A stretch of DNA of 26,913 bases from CALFCX01 sp041650595 (GCA_041650595.1 JBAZKW010000021.1:1-26913); one strand, 5' to 3'; counted from the first letter of the stretch, positions 1 to 8,063 are shown. Numbers and translations: made by a program. The notes: a model not told the origin generated them from the sequence alone.

Positions 1-95
1 TTGACGATCTTGGTGTTTACTATTCGAAATACTTTTCTGACCCCGTACCTGTATATGATGTGCCTGAACTGGCCAATAGATATTGTCTAATTTGA
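1..95 (+). CDS. C-terminal fragment of an unknown protein
   Basis: An open frame enters from the left edge. Its codons begin at base 3, it reads about 30 residues (DDLGVYYSKYFSDP near the start) and it stops at TGA 93-95. The residue mix is protein-like, whereas frame 2 is interrupted by stops. The upstream part lies outside the window, so no function can be given. It ends 37 bases before rmuC on the same strand. Confidence 0.45.
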   Translation, partial: DDLGVYYSKYFSDPVPVYDVPELANRYCLI

Positions 96-123
96 TTATG
101 TAAATACCTATTTATGGTAGAAT
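92..123 (+). promoter_or_regulatory. Possible extended -10 promoter for rmuC
   Basis: TAGAAT at 118-123 is preceded by TG and one base (115-117), the extended -10 arrangement. The nearest -35-like hexamer, TTGATT at 92-97, is 20 bases away, which is too long for a standard spacer. Transcription would start only a few bases before the rmuC ATG at 133, consistent with the absence of a clear Shine-Dalgarno sequence there. Weak prediction. Confidence 0.3.
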
Positions 124-132
124 TAAGTCACA

Positions 133-1257
133 ATGTTGTATCTTCTATCCTTCGTTGCAGGTACTCTTTTTGGCGCTGCCGTTGTCTTTGTCCTCAACCG
201 CGCGCAGATGGGGCAGGCAAAAGATTCATTCAAAGCCATCTCTTCGGATGTTCTTTCAAAACATGCGGAAGATTTTTTGGTTATGGCGAAACAAGCCCTT
301 GCTGCACAAACTCAAACAGGTGAAAACGCGCTTGAGAACAAAAAAATGCTGATCGATCAAACTTTGTCCCATATGAAAGAAGATCTGGTCAAAGTGGGCG
401 ACCTTATGAAAACCCTTGAAAAGGACAGGGAGAACAAGTTTGGAGAGGTCAGCACCCAATTAAAATTCACCGCGGAGCAGACCTCAAAACTTCAAGACAC
501 GACAAACAAGCTCCAAAGCGTTCTTGCCAGCACCAAAGCCAGGGGGCAGTGGGGCGAGCGGATGGCTGAAGACGTGCTCCGCCTAGCCGGTTTTGTCGAA
601 GGAATAAATTTTAAAAAGCAAAAAGCTCTTGAGTCCGGTTCAAAACCGGACTTCACATTCTTTTTGCCAAATAAGCAAATTGTAAACATGGACGTCAAAT
701 TTCCGCTTAACGGCTACCTTCAATATGTTGCATCGGAAAACGAGATTGAGAAAAAGAGCTATAAAGACCAGTTCTTGCGGGATGTAAAGGGACGGATAAA
801 AGAAGTAACTACCCGCGACTACATAAATCCTGAAAGTAATACTGTTGATTACGTGATTGTGTTTGTTCCGAACGAGCAGGTGTATGCTTTTATAAACGAA
901 TCGGATGCCTCAATACTAGACGAGGCCCTTAAGAATAAAGTTATTTTTTGTTCGCCACTTACACTTTATGCAATACTCGCGGTGATAAGGCAAGCGATGG
1001 ATAACTTTAAAATTGAAAAAACGGCATCTGAAATGTCTGGGCTTTTAGGTTCTTTCTATCAACAATGGAAAGAGTTTACAAAATCAATGGATAAATTGGG
1101 TAGGAGTATTGAGAGTACGCAGAATGAGTATCAAACTCTAGTTACAACTCGTCGGAACAAGCTTGAACGTCCGTTAAAAATGATAGAAGACCTGCGTGTG
1201 AGTAAAGGCATCGCGCTTGCTGTGGAAGACAACGGCACAAAAGAGCTGGCGGAATAA
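133..1257 (+). CDS. rmuC: DNA recombination protein RmuC
   Basis: This 374-aa protein has the RmuC layout. An N-terminal membrane anchor lies at residues 1-22 (LLSFVAGTLFGAAVVFVL). A long charged coiled coil covers about 30-135. The RmuC domain follows, with the conserved RGQWGE stretch and a PD-(D/E)XK-like core in which PDF, then a strand, leads to MDVKFPL. E. coli RmuC is about 475 aa, so this is a shorter form. RmuC is a predicted nuclease-like factor that limits inversions at short repeats. It sits alone between an unrelated tail and the pentapeptide-repeat gene. The ATG at 133 is the first in frame that keeps the hydrophobic anchor; no strong ribosome site precedes it. Confidence 0.93.
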   Translation: MLYLLSFVAGTLFGAAVVFVLNRAQMGQAKDSFKAISSDVLSKHAEDFLVMAKQALAAQTQTGENALENKKMLIDQTLSHMKEDLVKVGDLMKTLEKDRENKFGEVSTQLKFTAEQTSKLQDTTNKLQSVLASTKARGQWGERMAEDVLRLAGFVEGINFKKQKALESGSKPDFTFFLPNKQIVNMDVKFPLNGYLQYVASENEIEKKSYKDQFLRDVKGRIKEVTTRDYINPESNTVDYVIVFVPNEQVYAFINESDASILDEALKNKVIFCSPLTLYAILAVIRQAMDNFKIEKTASEMSGLLGSFYQQWKEFTKSMDKLGRSIESTQNEYQTLVTTRRNKLERPLKMIEDLRVSKGIALAVEDNGTKELAE

Positions 1258-1326
1258 TTACAAAAATATTCCATAATCATTGAAATTCCTCAACATTTCT
1301 TACGAAGAATAGCTGAAGGAAAAGAA

Positions 1327-3174
1327 ATGTCTTTGATCAAATTTTCGCAGGTTAATATGGTCCGTTCGGGACTAAAAGCCCCTATGAAGCGTTTTAGAGG
1401 ATATGAAGTCAAGATCGACGTCCTCGCAAGAGAAGGAACAATTTCTGTAAGATGTGACCGGAGAGATGCGGGGCATCTAAACGAAGCATTAGGCAAACAA
1501 GCCGTGGATATTTTATTAGAGAAAAATATTTTAAGCGGCGACATGAGCCAATTGAACCTTTGCGATATCGATAATCAGCTTTTTTCTGAACTGGAATCGG
1601 TCTTCAAATTCAGGATAGGAGAAGAAAAAACTCTTGGTGCGTTGAAAGCGGCACTTTTTGGAAGATTGGGTTCGGCTTACGAAAAGAACTTTGAGTCAAA
1701 ATACGGAAGATACCAGGCCGATGTAGAAAAAGCGGTGGAAGCGCTGATGAACGAAAATGTTCAGGGGTGGAATGCTTTTATAGAGGAGTGGAAAGGCAAC
1801 TCGATTGATCTCAGCGGCGCAGATATTAGAGGTGCTGTTCTAAACAGGGTGAACCTCACAAATACAAACCTGAGCAACGCGAGAATGGGAAGGACAGAAC
1901 TTATTGGGGCGATACTTGTCAGAGCAAAGCTTGTTGGTACATATTTTGGTGAATCGGACTGGCTGGAAGCTGATCTCAGTTGGGCAAATCTGAGCGGTGC
2001 CATCCTTACGGGTTCGGACTTAAACCGGGCAAACTTCGAAAGCGCGGACCTAAGTAACGCGAGACTAGTAAGGGCCGGACTTAAAAAAGCGGTATTTATC
2101 AATGCAAAGCTCATTGGCGCACATCTTGGTAAATCTAACTTTGAGGGAGGTGATTTCAGAGGAGCAAATCTGAGCGGTGCCTCCCTCAACACCGCGAACT
2201 TATCTCAAGCAAATCTCGAAGGGGCGAGCTTCTTTGGTGCGAATCTGGTACATACAAAATTTAGAAGTGCAAACCTGATCGGTACAGACTTCCGTGATGC
2301 GGATATTGTTGTGGCGGATTTTTTTGGTGCGGATCTAAGCCATGCCGACTTAAGCGGCGCAAGACTTAACGGATCACAGTTTTCTAATGCAGTATTAAAA
2401 AAAACAAAACTTGTCAGGTCGGAACTTAACGGGGCTCATCTGGCAAGTGCAAACCTGGAGGATGCGGATCTTACAGACGCCAGCCTCATAGGCGCAAACT
2501 TTTATGAGTCAATTTTGACCAATGCGATCATGGTTAGAGCAAAATTAAAAAGTGCGGACCTTGAAAAGGCGCAAATGTTTCACGCAGACCTTACGGACGC
2601 GAACCTCAACTTGGCAAACCTTTTTGAAGTGAATCTTCGCGCAGCGATACTGCGCGGCGCAAAACTTAGCAGTGCAAAAATTATGAAAGCGGACCTTCGA
2701 TATGCGAACCTTTCAGGGGCTGATCTTATCAGCGTATGCCTTTACCGGGCAAATCTTACGGGCGCGGACCTTACGGATGCGGATCTGACCAGGGCGGACC
2801 TCAAACAGGCAATACTTGCAGAGGCAAAATTTATCACCGCGAATCTTAGCGGGTCCGATATAAGCGGAGTTTCGGCGGGCCATGCGGATTTTACGGGAGC
2901 AAATCTTTACAGAGTAATGGCCATAGGTGCAAAACTTGCGGGGGCGACACTTTGTGATGCAAAAATTTCTATGACAGATCTTTCTCATGCTATTTTAGCC
3001 GGCGCGGACCTTAAAGGCGCGAAACTGCGCCTTACGGATTTGGGTGAAACAATAGTTGGCGGCGCGGATTTCAGGGGAGCGGAATATAGATTAATATGCT
3101 TTAGCAGTGATGATGAAGACAGTTCTCCTCAGGCAGTAAGACGGAAGCTGGAAGATCTGGGGGCAATTGTTTAA
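1327..3174 (+). CDS. Giant pentapeptide-repeat protein with an unknown N-terminal domain
   Basis: This 615-aa protein has two parts. Residues 1-160 form a mixed alpha/beta region with no recognised domain. Residues 161-590 are tandem pentapeptides of the A(D/N)LXX type (NLSGA, DLTDA, DLSHA and similar). Leu, Phe, Ile or Met occupies the central position every five residues, with no insertion or register slip across about 86 repeats. Known family members fold as a right-handed four-sided beta-helix with about four repeats per turn, so this would be roughly 21 turns. Blocks have been copied internally: NLSGA segments at residues 221 and 281 are nearly identical in DNA. There is no signal peptide, so it is probably cytoplasmic. 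The start has an AGGAAAAG ribosome site. Functions in the family range from gyrase protection to scaffolding, and none can be assigned here. Confidence 0.9.
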   Translation: MSLIKFSQVNMVRSGLKAPMKRFRGYEVKIDVLAREGTISVRCDRRDAGHLNEALGKQAVDILLEKNILSGDMSQLNLCDIDNQLFSELESVFKFRIGEEKTLGALKAALFGRLGSAYEKNFESKYGRYQADVEKAVEALMNENVQGWNAFIEEWKGNSIDLSGADIRGAVLNRVNLTNTNLSNARMGRTELIGAILVRAKLVGTYFGESDWLEADLSWANLSGAILTGSDLNRANFESADLSNARLVRAGLKKAVFINAKLIGAHLGKSNFEGGDFRGANLSGASLNTANLSQANLEGASFFGANLVHTKFRSANLIGTDFRDADIVVADFFGADLSHADLSGARLNGSQFSNAVLKKTKLVRSELNGAHLASANLEDADLTDASLIGANFYESILTNAIMVRAKLKSADLEKAQMFHADLTDANLNLANLFEVNLRAAILRGAKLSSAKIMKADLRYANLSGADLISVCLYRANLTGADLTDADLTRADLKQAILAEAKFITANLSGSDISGVSAGHADFTGANLYRVMAIGAKLAGATLCDAKISMTDLSHAILAGADLKGAKLRLTDLGETIVGGADFRGAEYRLICFSSDDEDSSPQAVRRKLEDLGAIV

Positions 3175-3237
3175 TAAAAACTAATAATCTCCTAAATTGG
3201 CCTCATTTTCTGAAATTTTAACCGTAAATAAACGAGA

Positions 3238-3256
3238 TATAATTGAGGTGTTTTTG
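3238..3256 (+). promoter_or_regulatory. TATAAT box and GAGGTG ribosome site before a GTG start
   Basis: TATAAT at 3238-3243 is followed one base later by GAGGTG (3245-3250), five Ts and the GTG start at 3256. No convincing -35 is present. If the TATAAT is a true -10, transcription would start around the ribosome site. The 12-mer GAGGTGTTTTTG also precedes the small gene at 17818. Confidence 0.35.
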
Positions 3257-4242
3257 TGCCAACAAGTCCTATAGTTGTCGGCTCTTCATTCTATCTGAAC
3301 GTCGGAAATAACGGCAGCGGAGTAAAGGATGAATATTTGCGGCAGACCAGACGGTGGACCGAAGCTGTTAAGGCTGCGGGCTACCGGCCGTTCCTAGAGC
3401 TGAAACATCTCGGGTTGGTCACCCGGGAGAGATTGGATGAACTTAAATCGGCTGTGGACCTCTTTACACTGCATGTACAGTACCTTGAAAGACCGGGCAA
3501 ATCAAATACAACCCTGAACCTTGTTGATCCCAGTGACCGTGCCGCGATCGAAACCGATCCGCAGACAGCAAATGCGTTCGACCTGATCCGTCCCGCGCTT
3601 GTTTCATTTCATTGCGGATTTTCCGCGGTCGAAATAGGGACGGCACCTCCGGGAGATCATAATTACGCTCTCACACCGGTTCTTTCCCGCGAAGAGACAT
3701 TTTCTAGAATTAATGATTCTTTAGATACTGTTATCAGTTATTTCAGGAGAAAAGGATATGCGAACAGGATACTAATAGAAAATCTTGATTATACTTCCGG
3801 CGGAGGATTGGGCTGCGGCAGTGCTTATGAACATGTCTGCGAAAAAGATTTTATTTTGGAATTGTTGGCTAAACCTGAAATTGGATCTCTTCTCGATATT
3901 GCCCATAGTCTCATTAGTGCAAATAATTTGATCCGGGGATATACGCCGCAGCATTTGGCCCGGGCACTTTACAACAGCGGAAAACTGGCCCAAATACATC
4001 TCAACGCCCCTCAAAGAGAAGACGGTGACGTATTCGACATGCATCTGCCTTTTTATACGGATGAGGATGTTGTGAATACCTTGCGTACGATACTAAGGAT
4101 GCATAAAAATGATACAGACCGGAAAGATCCTTTATTTATAACTATTGAACCGTCCGCTTCTGTTTGCGAAAGTGATCCTGAAGAAGCGGTATATAAACAG
4201 GGATGCGAGCTTCTTAAATTATTAAAAGCTGTTTACGGATAA
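3256..4242 (+). CDS. Endonuclease IV-like / xylose-isomerase-like TIM-barrel metalloprotein
   Basis: This 328-aa protein starts at GTG, with GAGGTG 5 bases upstream and no Met until residue 262. All nine residues that bind the three zinc ions in E. coli endonuclease IV have apparent counterparts: H73 (in LHVQYL), H119 (SFHCG), E175 (LIENLDY), D214 and H217 (LLDIAH), H248 (IHLN), D261 and H263 (DMH) and E298 (TIEPS). The spacings D-x2-H, H-x12-D and D-x-H equal those of endonuclease IV. That enzyme cuts DNA at abasic sites. The same fold includes sugar isomerases and the DUF692/MNIO iron oxidases, and the rest of the sequence is divergent and longer than usual (about 285 aa). An aldose 1-epimerase-like gene lies two genes downstream, which makes a sugar-related role possible. 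The fold and metal site are well supported; the substrate is not. Confidence 0.65.
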   Translation: MPTSPIVVGSSFYLNVGNNGSGVKDEYLRQTRRWTEAVKAAGYRPFLELKHLGLVTRERLDELKSAVDLFTLHVQYLERPGKSNTTLNLVDPSDRAAIETDPQTANAFDLIRPALVSFHCGFSAVEIGTAPPGDHNYALTPVLSREETFSRINDSLDTVISYFRRKGYANRILIENLDYTSGGGLGCGSAYEHVCEKDFILELLAKPEIGSLLDIAHSLISANNLIRGYTPQHLARALYNSGKLAQIHLNAPQREDGDVFDMHLPFYTDEDVVNTLRTILRMHKNDTDRKDPLFITIEPSASVCESDPEEAVYKQGCELLKLLKAVYG

Positions 4243-4271
4243 TTGTGACTGCTGGGACAAAAAAATCGCTC

Positions 4272-4295
4272 TAATTTCAACATTTGCTGAAATTA
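4272..4295 (+). repeat. AT-rich inverted repeat between two accessory genes
   Basis: TAATTTCA (4272-4279) and TGAAATTA (4288-4295) are perfect 8-base inverted arms around an 8-base loop. No T-run follows, so an intrinsic terminator is unlikely. It lies 30 bases after the TIM-barrel stop and 57 bases before the next start, and could be an operator or chance. Confidence 0.3.
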
Positions 4296-4352
4296 TCGAA
4301 CAAATCTGTCGATAAACAATTGTCTGGAAGTTCGCGAAAGGAGATCGGTTAT

Positions 4353-4820
4353 ATGAGAATTTATATGGGTTTAAATAGCACAAGTGGGGTTATGAATTCT
4401 GTTGGTCGTACGGTTCCGCAGTTAAGACACGATTTTACTCGAGTCACAAAAGCGCATATTCAGATGGTCGATGGATTATCAGCGGATGTCGCAGCCAAAA
4501 TAAAGCCGTCCACAAAATGTGTCAGGGTTCCTCAATTCTTATTTACGGAAGCGCTCAGGCAACTTACTCCTGAAAGCAGGGCGATACCGTCAGGCAATGC
4601 CGGCATTTTTGGAGAAAAGTCCGTTACAACAATAAAAGACTTGAATGGGCTACTGTCAGAATGTCTTCAAATGCCGGGATTTACTGTCAGTACTTGGCTT
4701 ATTGAATCCTCAAGACAATTACATCTATATCTCTACGCCGTTGATCCCCATCAGAGGGCAGATACTGTTGGAGTGATGGTTCCTCTTGATGCATATGTTG
4801 CGGACACGAGACAGATTTAA
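4353..4820 (+). CDS. Unknown 155-aa protein
   Basis: The frame is open from 4284, but the start chosen is ATG 4353 (MRIYMGLNST) because AAAGGAG lies about 8 bases before it; no such site precedes the upstream ATG. The product is about 155 aa, soluble, and has no signal peptide or membrane segment. It contains two Cys (in TKCVRV and SECLQM), and beta-strand-like stretches dominate the C-terminal half (STWLIES, LHLYLYAV, GVMVPLDAY). I do not recognise a family. Its stop is 3 bases from the ATG of the mutarotase-like gene, so the two are almost certainly co-transcribed and perhaps translationally coupled. Confidence 0.7.
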   Translation: MRIYMGLNSTSGVMNSVGRTVPQLRHDFTRVTKAHIQMVDGLSADVAAKIKPSTKCVRVPQFLFTEALRQLTPESRAIPSGNAGIFGEKSVTTIKDLNGLLSECLQMPGFTVSTWLIESSRQLHLYLYAVDPHQRADTVGVMVPLDAYVADTRQI

Positions 4821-4823
4821 CGA

Positions 4824-5939
4824 ATGTCACTTCAAGGCGTAACACCACTAATGTTCGGGGAAACGACAAAAGCATATAAGCTTGGGGTCCCGGTAAACAG
4901 GCAGGGGATCAAGCAGCTTCTTGTCTCTTCCCGAGGCATGAATATCCTTTCCCAAAGAGCATACGTAATGGAACATTGTCCGGAGCTTTTGCTTACCCGC
5001 GAAAGACCCGAAGATATGCTCAAGTGCATAGAAGCTTCTCCGATCAGCCATTTCTCACAAGGGTTTGCGGCTCTGCTGTGCCCGTTCGCGAACAGATTAC
5101 CCGGACGAAACCTTCACAATGGTTTTCAGGAGGTAAGGTGGGGTGAGGCAACAAGAAATATACCGATAAACTTTTTGCCGGAAGGCTTGGCGATACACGG
5201 ATTGGTCTATGACTCAGAATATAGACATATATCCTACGGCTTTAAAAATAGGCATGCCAGTGTAAAAGGTACTACGTATATCCCTAACGATTTGTGGTTT
5301 TCGACCTTGAAGACAGATACTACGACGGCACTTTTTAGCGGTATAAGGGCGCGTACAATAGAAGTTGAAAATGTCGGGGAAGAGTGTGCTCCTGTCGGGG
5401 CAGGGGAACATCCCGATTTCAAAATACCTCACGGCCAACCAAGGGAAGAAGTGATCCTTAGAATTCCCGGAAAATATATCATAAGGTCCGGAGCAAATAT
5501 GCTTCCGGACTTTTCACATGGTTCTCCTGTAGTAGATGTCAGACGTACGGAGCTTGCAGGTTTGTTTTGTGATGATGTAAAAGAACGAAGGCTGGGAGAA
5601 CTGGACCTTGACCATTGTTTTACGGGATTTGAAGATTTGGGTGAAATATCATTCTTGATAGAATATCCAGCGCTCCGTTGGGGCATAAAAATATCGGCCT
5701 GGACGGACGGAGGAGTAAATGCCATACAAGTATATTCGCCAACGGATCCGTCCCTTCCGGCATACGGATCGATCGCCGTAGAATTTCAGACAAACTTTGC
5801 GGACCCTTTTAATCCCGCGTGGGCAGAATATTCTCCTCTGACTTATCAGAGATCGGTAACGATGCCTTCGGGCATGAGGATCCTTGCGCCGGGCGAAAAA
5901 TTCAAGTGGAGTGTCAGGCATTCGATTTATAGTTGGTAA
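4824..5939 (+). CDS. Aldose 1-epimerase (mutarotase)-like protein
   Basis: The 371-aa product shows the ordered signature of the galactose mutarotase family. CPFANRLPG is at 86-94. An IHG containing H125 follows. The APVGAGEHPDF motif carries H196 in the position of the catalytic acid His. LDHCF is at 262-266. An E320-containing strand (IAVEFQTNFADPFNP) matches the catalytic-base Glu strand with its partner Asn/Pro. The family interconverts alpha and beta anomers of free or phosphorylated aldoses. There is no signal peptide, so it is cytoplasmic. Length is typical (about 300-370). No sugar kinase or transporter is nearby, so the substrate is open. The family call is secure from motif order; the exact reaction is inferred. 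Confidence 0.83.
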   Translation: MSLQGVTPLMFGETTKAYKLGVPVNRQGIKQLLVSSRGMNILSQRAYVMEHCPELLLTRERPEDMLKCIEASPISHFSQGFAALLCPFANRLPGRNLHNGFQEVRWGEATRNIPINFLPEGLAIHGLVYDSEYRHISYGFKNRHASVKGTTYIPNDLWFSTLKTDTTTALFSGIRARTIEVENVGEECAPVGAGEHPDFKIPHGQPREEVILRIPGKYIIRSGANMLPDFSHGSPVVDVRRTELAGLFCDDVKERRLGELDLDHCFTGFEDLGEISFLIEYPALRWGIKISAWTDGGVNAIQVYSPTDPSLPAYGSIAVEFQTNFADPFNPAWAEYSPLTYQRSVTMPSGMRILAPGEKFKWSVRHSIYSW

Positions 5940-5963
5940 AATTAAATAGAAAAAGGAGAAGTC

Positions 5964-6689
5964 ATGATACCAAGCATTAATGTTTCTGCAGGATCAAATA
6001 CATCGGCCAACTATCCGAAGGTTTCACGCCGATATCCTGAGCCGGGTGAAAGGACATATCTGGCAAAAGTTGACCCTTCTCATCCCAATTGGGCCGGAAG
6101 GGAAATAAAAACTCGTGAGGACATCAAAAAATTCTTGGACCTTGTATCGCCGATATCTGAATGCACTCACAACAATGATTTTGTAAAAGCAAGAGAAATC
6201 CTTGAGAAGATCAAGCCGCAATTAAGACCGGAAACGTACACTCTTATTCTTAATGACATAAATACTCAGGAAAAAGCAGGGCCTGCCACAAGACTTATCC
6301 GGGAAGGAAAAATGAAAGAAGCCGCTATTGAAATAAAGAAGTTAAGAGAAAACTTGTCAAAAGAAGATTTTGACAAGATGATCGTGAAATATGACCTTCT
6401 GCTTAATATGAAGGTCTACGAACACTTGGCAAAGAACGATCTCGACGGGGCTGTTGATCTTGTTGATGAAATAAGGAATGCTTTTACGGGAAATGAATTT
6501 GCAAATACGATCGATCAGTTCGATTCCGAACTGACTTTGTTGCGTCTTGCAAAACCCGCATTTGACGCTTTGTTTAATGGGGATATTCCAAAAGCAATTG
6601 AAGAGATCGATAAAATTAAGTCCCAGTTGCCCAAAGTATTGCTGGACAGATTTTATATGATGCTCAATGAAGCGGTCCAAAAACCATAA
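5964..6689 (+). CDS. Helical-repeat (TPR-like) protein of unknown function
   Basis: This 241-aa protein is preceded by AAAAAGGAG 6-7 bases before ATG. The first 50 residues are Pro/Ser/Asn rich and probably disordered (SAGSNTSANYP). The rest is almost wholly helical and falls into four related segments of about 40 residues, near 58-99, 107-146, 150-190 and 195-235. Each has a (N/G)(D/K)-x3-A turn followed by an E-I-x-K-I-like helix (KAREILEKIKPQL, KEAAIEIKKL, DGAVDLVDEI, KAIEEIDKIKSQL). This suggests a TPR-like alpha-solenoid used for protein contacts. There is no signal peptide. It follows the mutarotase gene by 24 bases and may belong to the same transcript. No named family recognised. Confidence 0.7.
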   Translation: MIPSINVSAGSNTSANYPKVSRRYPEPGERTYLAKVDPSHPNWAGREIKTREDIKKFLDLVSPISECTHNNDFVKAREILEKIKPQLRPETYTLILNDINTQEKAGPATRLIREGKMKEAAIEIKKLRENLSKEDFDKMIVKYDLLLNMKVYEHLAKNDLDGAVDLVDEIRNAFTGNEFANTIDQFDSELTLLRLAKPAFDALFNGDIPKAIEEIDKIKSQLPKVLLDRFYMMLNEAVQKP

Positions 6690-6724
6690 GGCGTCATAGA
6701 TCGGAATTGTTGGTGTCTGTCCTA

Positions 6725-6752
6725 TTGCTATCTCCGAATTTTGCAGTATAAT
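6725..6752 (+). promoter_or_regulatory. Promoter of the OsmC-family gene
   Basis: TTGCTA (6725-6730) and a perfect TATAAT (6747-6752) are separated by 16 bases. The predicted start, about 7 bases after the -10, leaves a leader of roughly 20 bases containing a strong GGAGGTG ribosome site before ATG 6781. This separates the gene from the upstream accessory cluster. Confidence 0.6.
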
Positions 6753-6780
6753 TTTATTCAAACAACTTGGAGGTGCTGTC

Positions 6781-7164
6781 ATGTATAAAGTGCAGGTCAA
6801 AAACAAAGGCAAGTCCGAGGTGTATGTGAAATCTCCGAGCGGGGAATTTGTGATAGATACAGAGGCAAAGAGTTCGGTCGCTCCATTGGATGCATTTCTG
6901 GCTTCTCTTGGAGCCTGTATCAGCTACTACATAAGAAAATTCGCTGCGTCTGCGAATATCCAGATCGACCTTTTTACTGTCGATGTAGAGGCGGAGCTGG
7001 TCTCGGACAAGGGCTACCGTTTTAAAGATCTAAGGGTGTCAATTGATCTTAACGGCGCAAATATCGATGATGCAAGAAAACAATCATTGCTTCAATTCGT
7101 CAAGAACTGTCCCGTGCATAATACTTTGAGGAATTCTCCAGAGATAGATATAAAGATAGCGTAA
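6781..7164 (+). CDS. OsmC/Ohr-family protein
   Basis: A 127-aa protein with both hallmarks of the OsmC family: the helix motif PLDAFLASLGAC carrying the first redox Cys, and NCPVHNTL carrying the second. OsmC and Ohr proteins are cytoplasmic dimers that reduce organic hydroperoxides with this Cys pair. Many YhfA-like relatives share the fold with unknown substrates. The length is slightly below OsmC and Ohr (about 140) and fits the shorter YhfA-type branch. It has its own promoter and a GGAGGTG ribosome site, and it converges on prmC with 5 bases between stop codons. A peroxide-linked role is inferred from the family only. Confidence 0.88.
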   Translation: MYKVQVKNKGKSEVYVKSPSGEFVIDTEAKSSVAPLDAFLASLGACISYYIRKFAASANIQIDLFTVDVEAELVSDKGYRFKDLRVSIDLNGANIDDARKQSLLQFVKNCPVHNTLRNSPEIDIKIA

Positions 7165-7168
7165 TAGC

Positions 7169-7211
7169 GTCATTGCTTCGTCGCCCCGATCAAATCGGGG
7201 CTCGCAATGAC
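7169..7211 (+). repeat. Palindromic repeat acting as the osmC/prmC junction and probable bidirectional terminator
   Basis: Outer arms GTCATTGC (7169-7176) and GCAATGAC (7204-7211) enclose inner arms GCCCCGAT (7183-7190) and ATCGGGGC (7194-7201) with a CAA loop. The pattern resembles a dispersed intergenic repeat seen in many metagenome-derived genomes (GTCATTGCGAGC ... GAAGCAATGAC). It begins 5 bases after the OsmC stop, and prmC terminates inside it. Confidence 0.75.
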
Positions 7212-8063
7212 ACTTTCTATAACGCGGTCTATTCCGTTGTGGTCCTGTATCTTTTTGGTTTTTGCAAATATCCCGGTTGCTTGGATCATTTTAACAACGT
7301 CATCAGCTTGTCCGGCACCGACTTCAAGCAGCAGATGGCCTTTTTCAGAAAGATATGCAGGAGCTTGCGCGGTTATTTTTCTATAGTAAGCCAGACCGTC
7401 AGGACCTCCGTCCAAGGCTCTTACCGGCTCGAATTTTGTTATCTCGGGCTGAAGGTTTTCTATTTCTAAAGTTTTTATATAAGGAGGGTTTGATACTATA
7501 ATGTCGAACTTGGCGTTTTTATCGATAGGGGAGAACAGGTCACCAGTGAAAAACGTGATCCTATCGTCAACCCCGTGTTTTTTCGCGTTGCTTTTGGCGG
7601 TCTCTATTGCAGCTTTTGAAATGTCCGAGGCCCATACCCTTGTATTTGCGCAGTATTTAGCTATACTGACGGCGATCGCTCCGCTTCCCGTACCTATATC
7701 TAGTACTGATACTGTCTCTTTTTCAGACCCCTTTATTATATTTATTGCTTCTTCGACCAATTTTTCTGTTTCGGGTCTGGGGATCAGTACCTCACGGTTT
7801 ACATCAAAGTCAAGCGACATAAAAGGACGGTATCCTATTATATAAGCCGTCGGTTCCATCTTTATCCTGCGCAGCATAAGTTGTTTGAAAGCCGCGAGTT
7901 CTTCTTCGCTGAGCACACGATCATGCATTGTATATATTTGTATCCGTTTTATATGAAGGGCGTGAGCCAGAAGTATTTCCGCTTCAAGATGGGGCTCTTC
8001 TATCTTGTGGTTCGCAAAATATATAGTTGTCCAGTCGAGAAGTGAAGAGATCGTCCAGGTCAT
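7170..8063 (-). CDS. prmC: Release-factor glutamine methyltransferase PrmC (HemK)
   Basis: This 297-aa protein has the family layout: an N-terminal helical substrate-recognition domain (1-95), the SAM-binding motif LDIGTGSGAIA (121-131) and the catalytic NPPY (192-195) that positions the glutamine amide. It N5-methylates the Gln of the GGQ motif of release factors, using S-adenosylmethionine. The ATG overlaps the prfA stop as ATGA, so enzyme and substrate are translationally coupled. The last 13 residues (VIASPDLIGATKQ) and the stop are encoded by the palindromic repeat at 7169-7211. The conserved enzyme core ends before this tail, so it is probably dispensable. Confidence 0.97.
   Translation of the reverse strand: MTWTISSLLDWTTIYFANHKIEEPHLEAEILLAHALHIKRIQIYTMHDRVLSEEELAAFKQLMLRRIKMEPTAYIIGYRPFMSLDFDVNREVLIPRPETEKLVEEAINIIKGSEKETVSVLDIGTGSGAIAVSIAKYCANTRVWASDISKAAIETAKSNAKKHGVDDRITFFTGDLFSPIDKNAKFDIIVSNPPYIKTLEIENLQPEITKFEPVRALDGGPDGLAYYRKITAQAPAYLSEKGHLLLEVGAGQADDVVKMIQATGIFAKTKKIQDHNGIDRVIESVIASPDLIGATKQ

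Noticed and set aside
632..652. 9-bp perfect hairpin in rmuC (AGTCCGGTT / AACCGGACT, CAA loop)
   Set aside because: It encodes the conserved RmuC segment before the PDF motif, so protein constraint explains it. The CCGGTT/AACCGG core shared with the hairpin at 14427 is probably coincidence.
1761..2192. Minus-strand open frames inside the pentapeptide-repeat gene (also 2713-2988)
   Set aside because: They mirror the 15-base periodicity of the repeat codons, which suppresses antisense stops.
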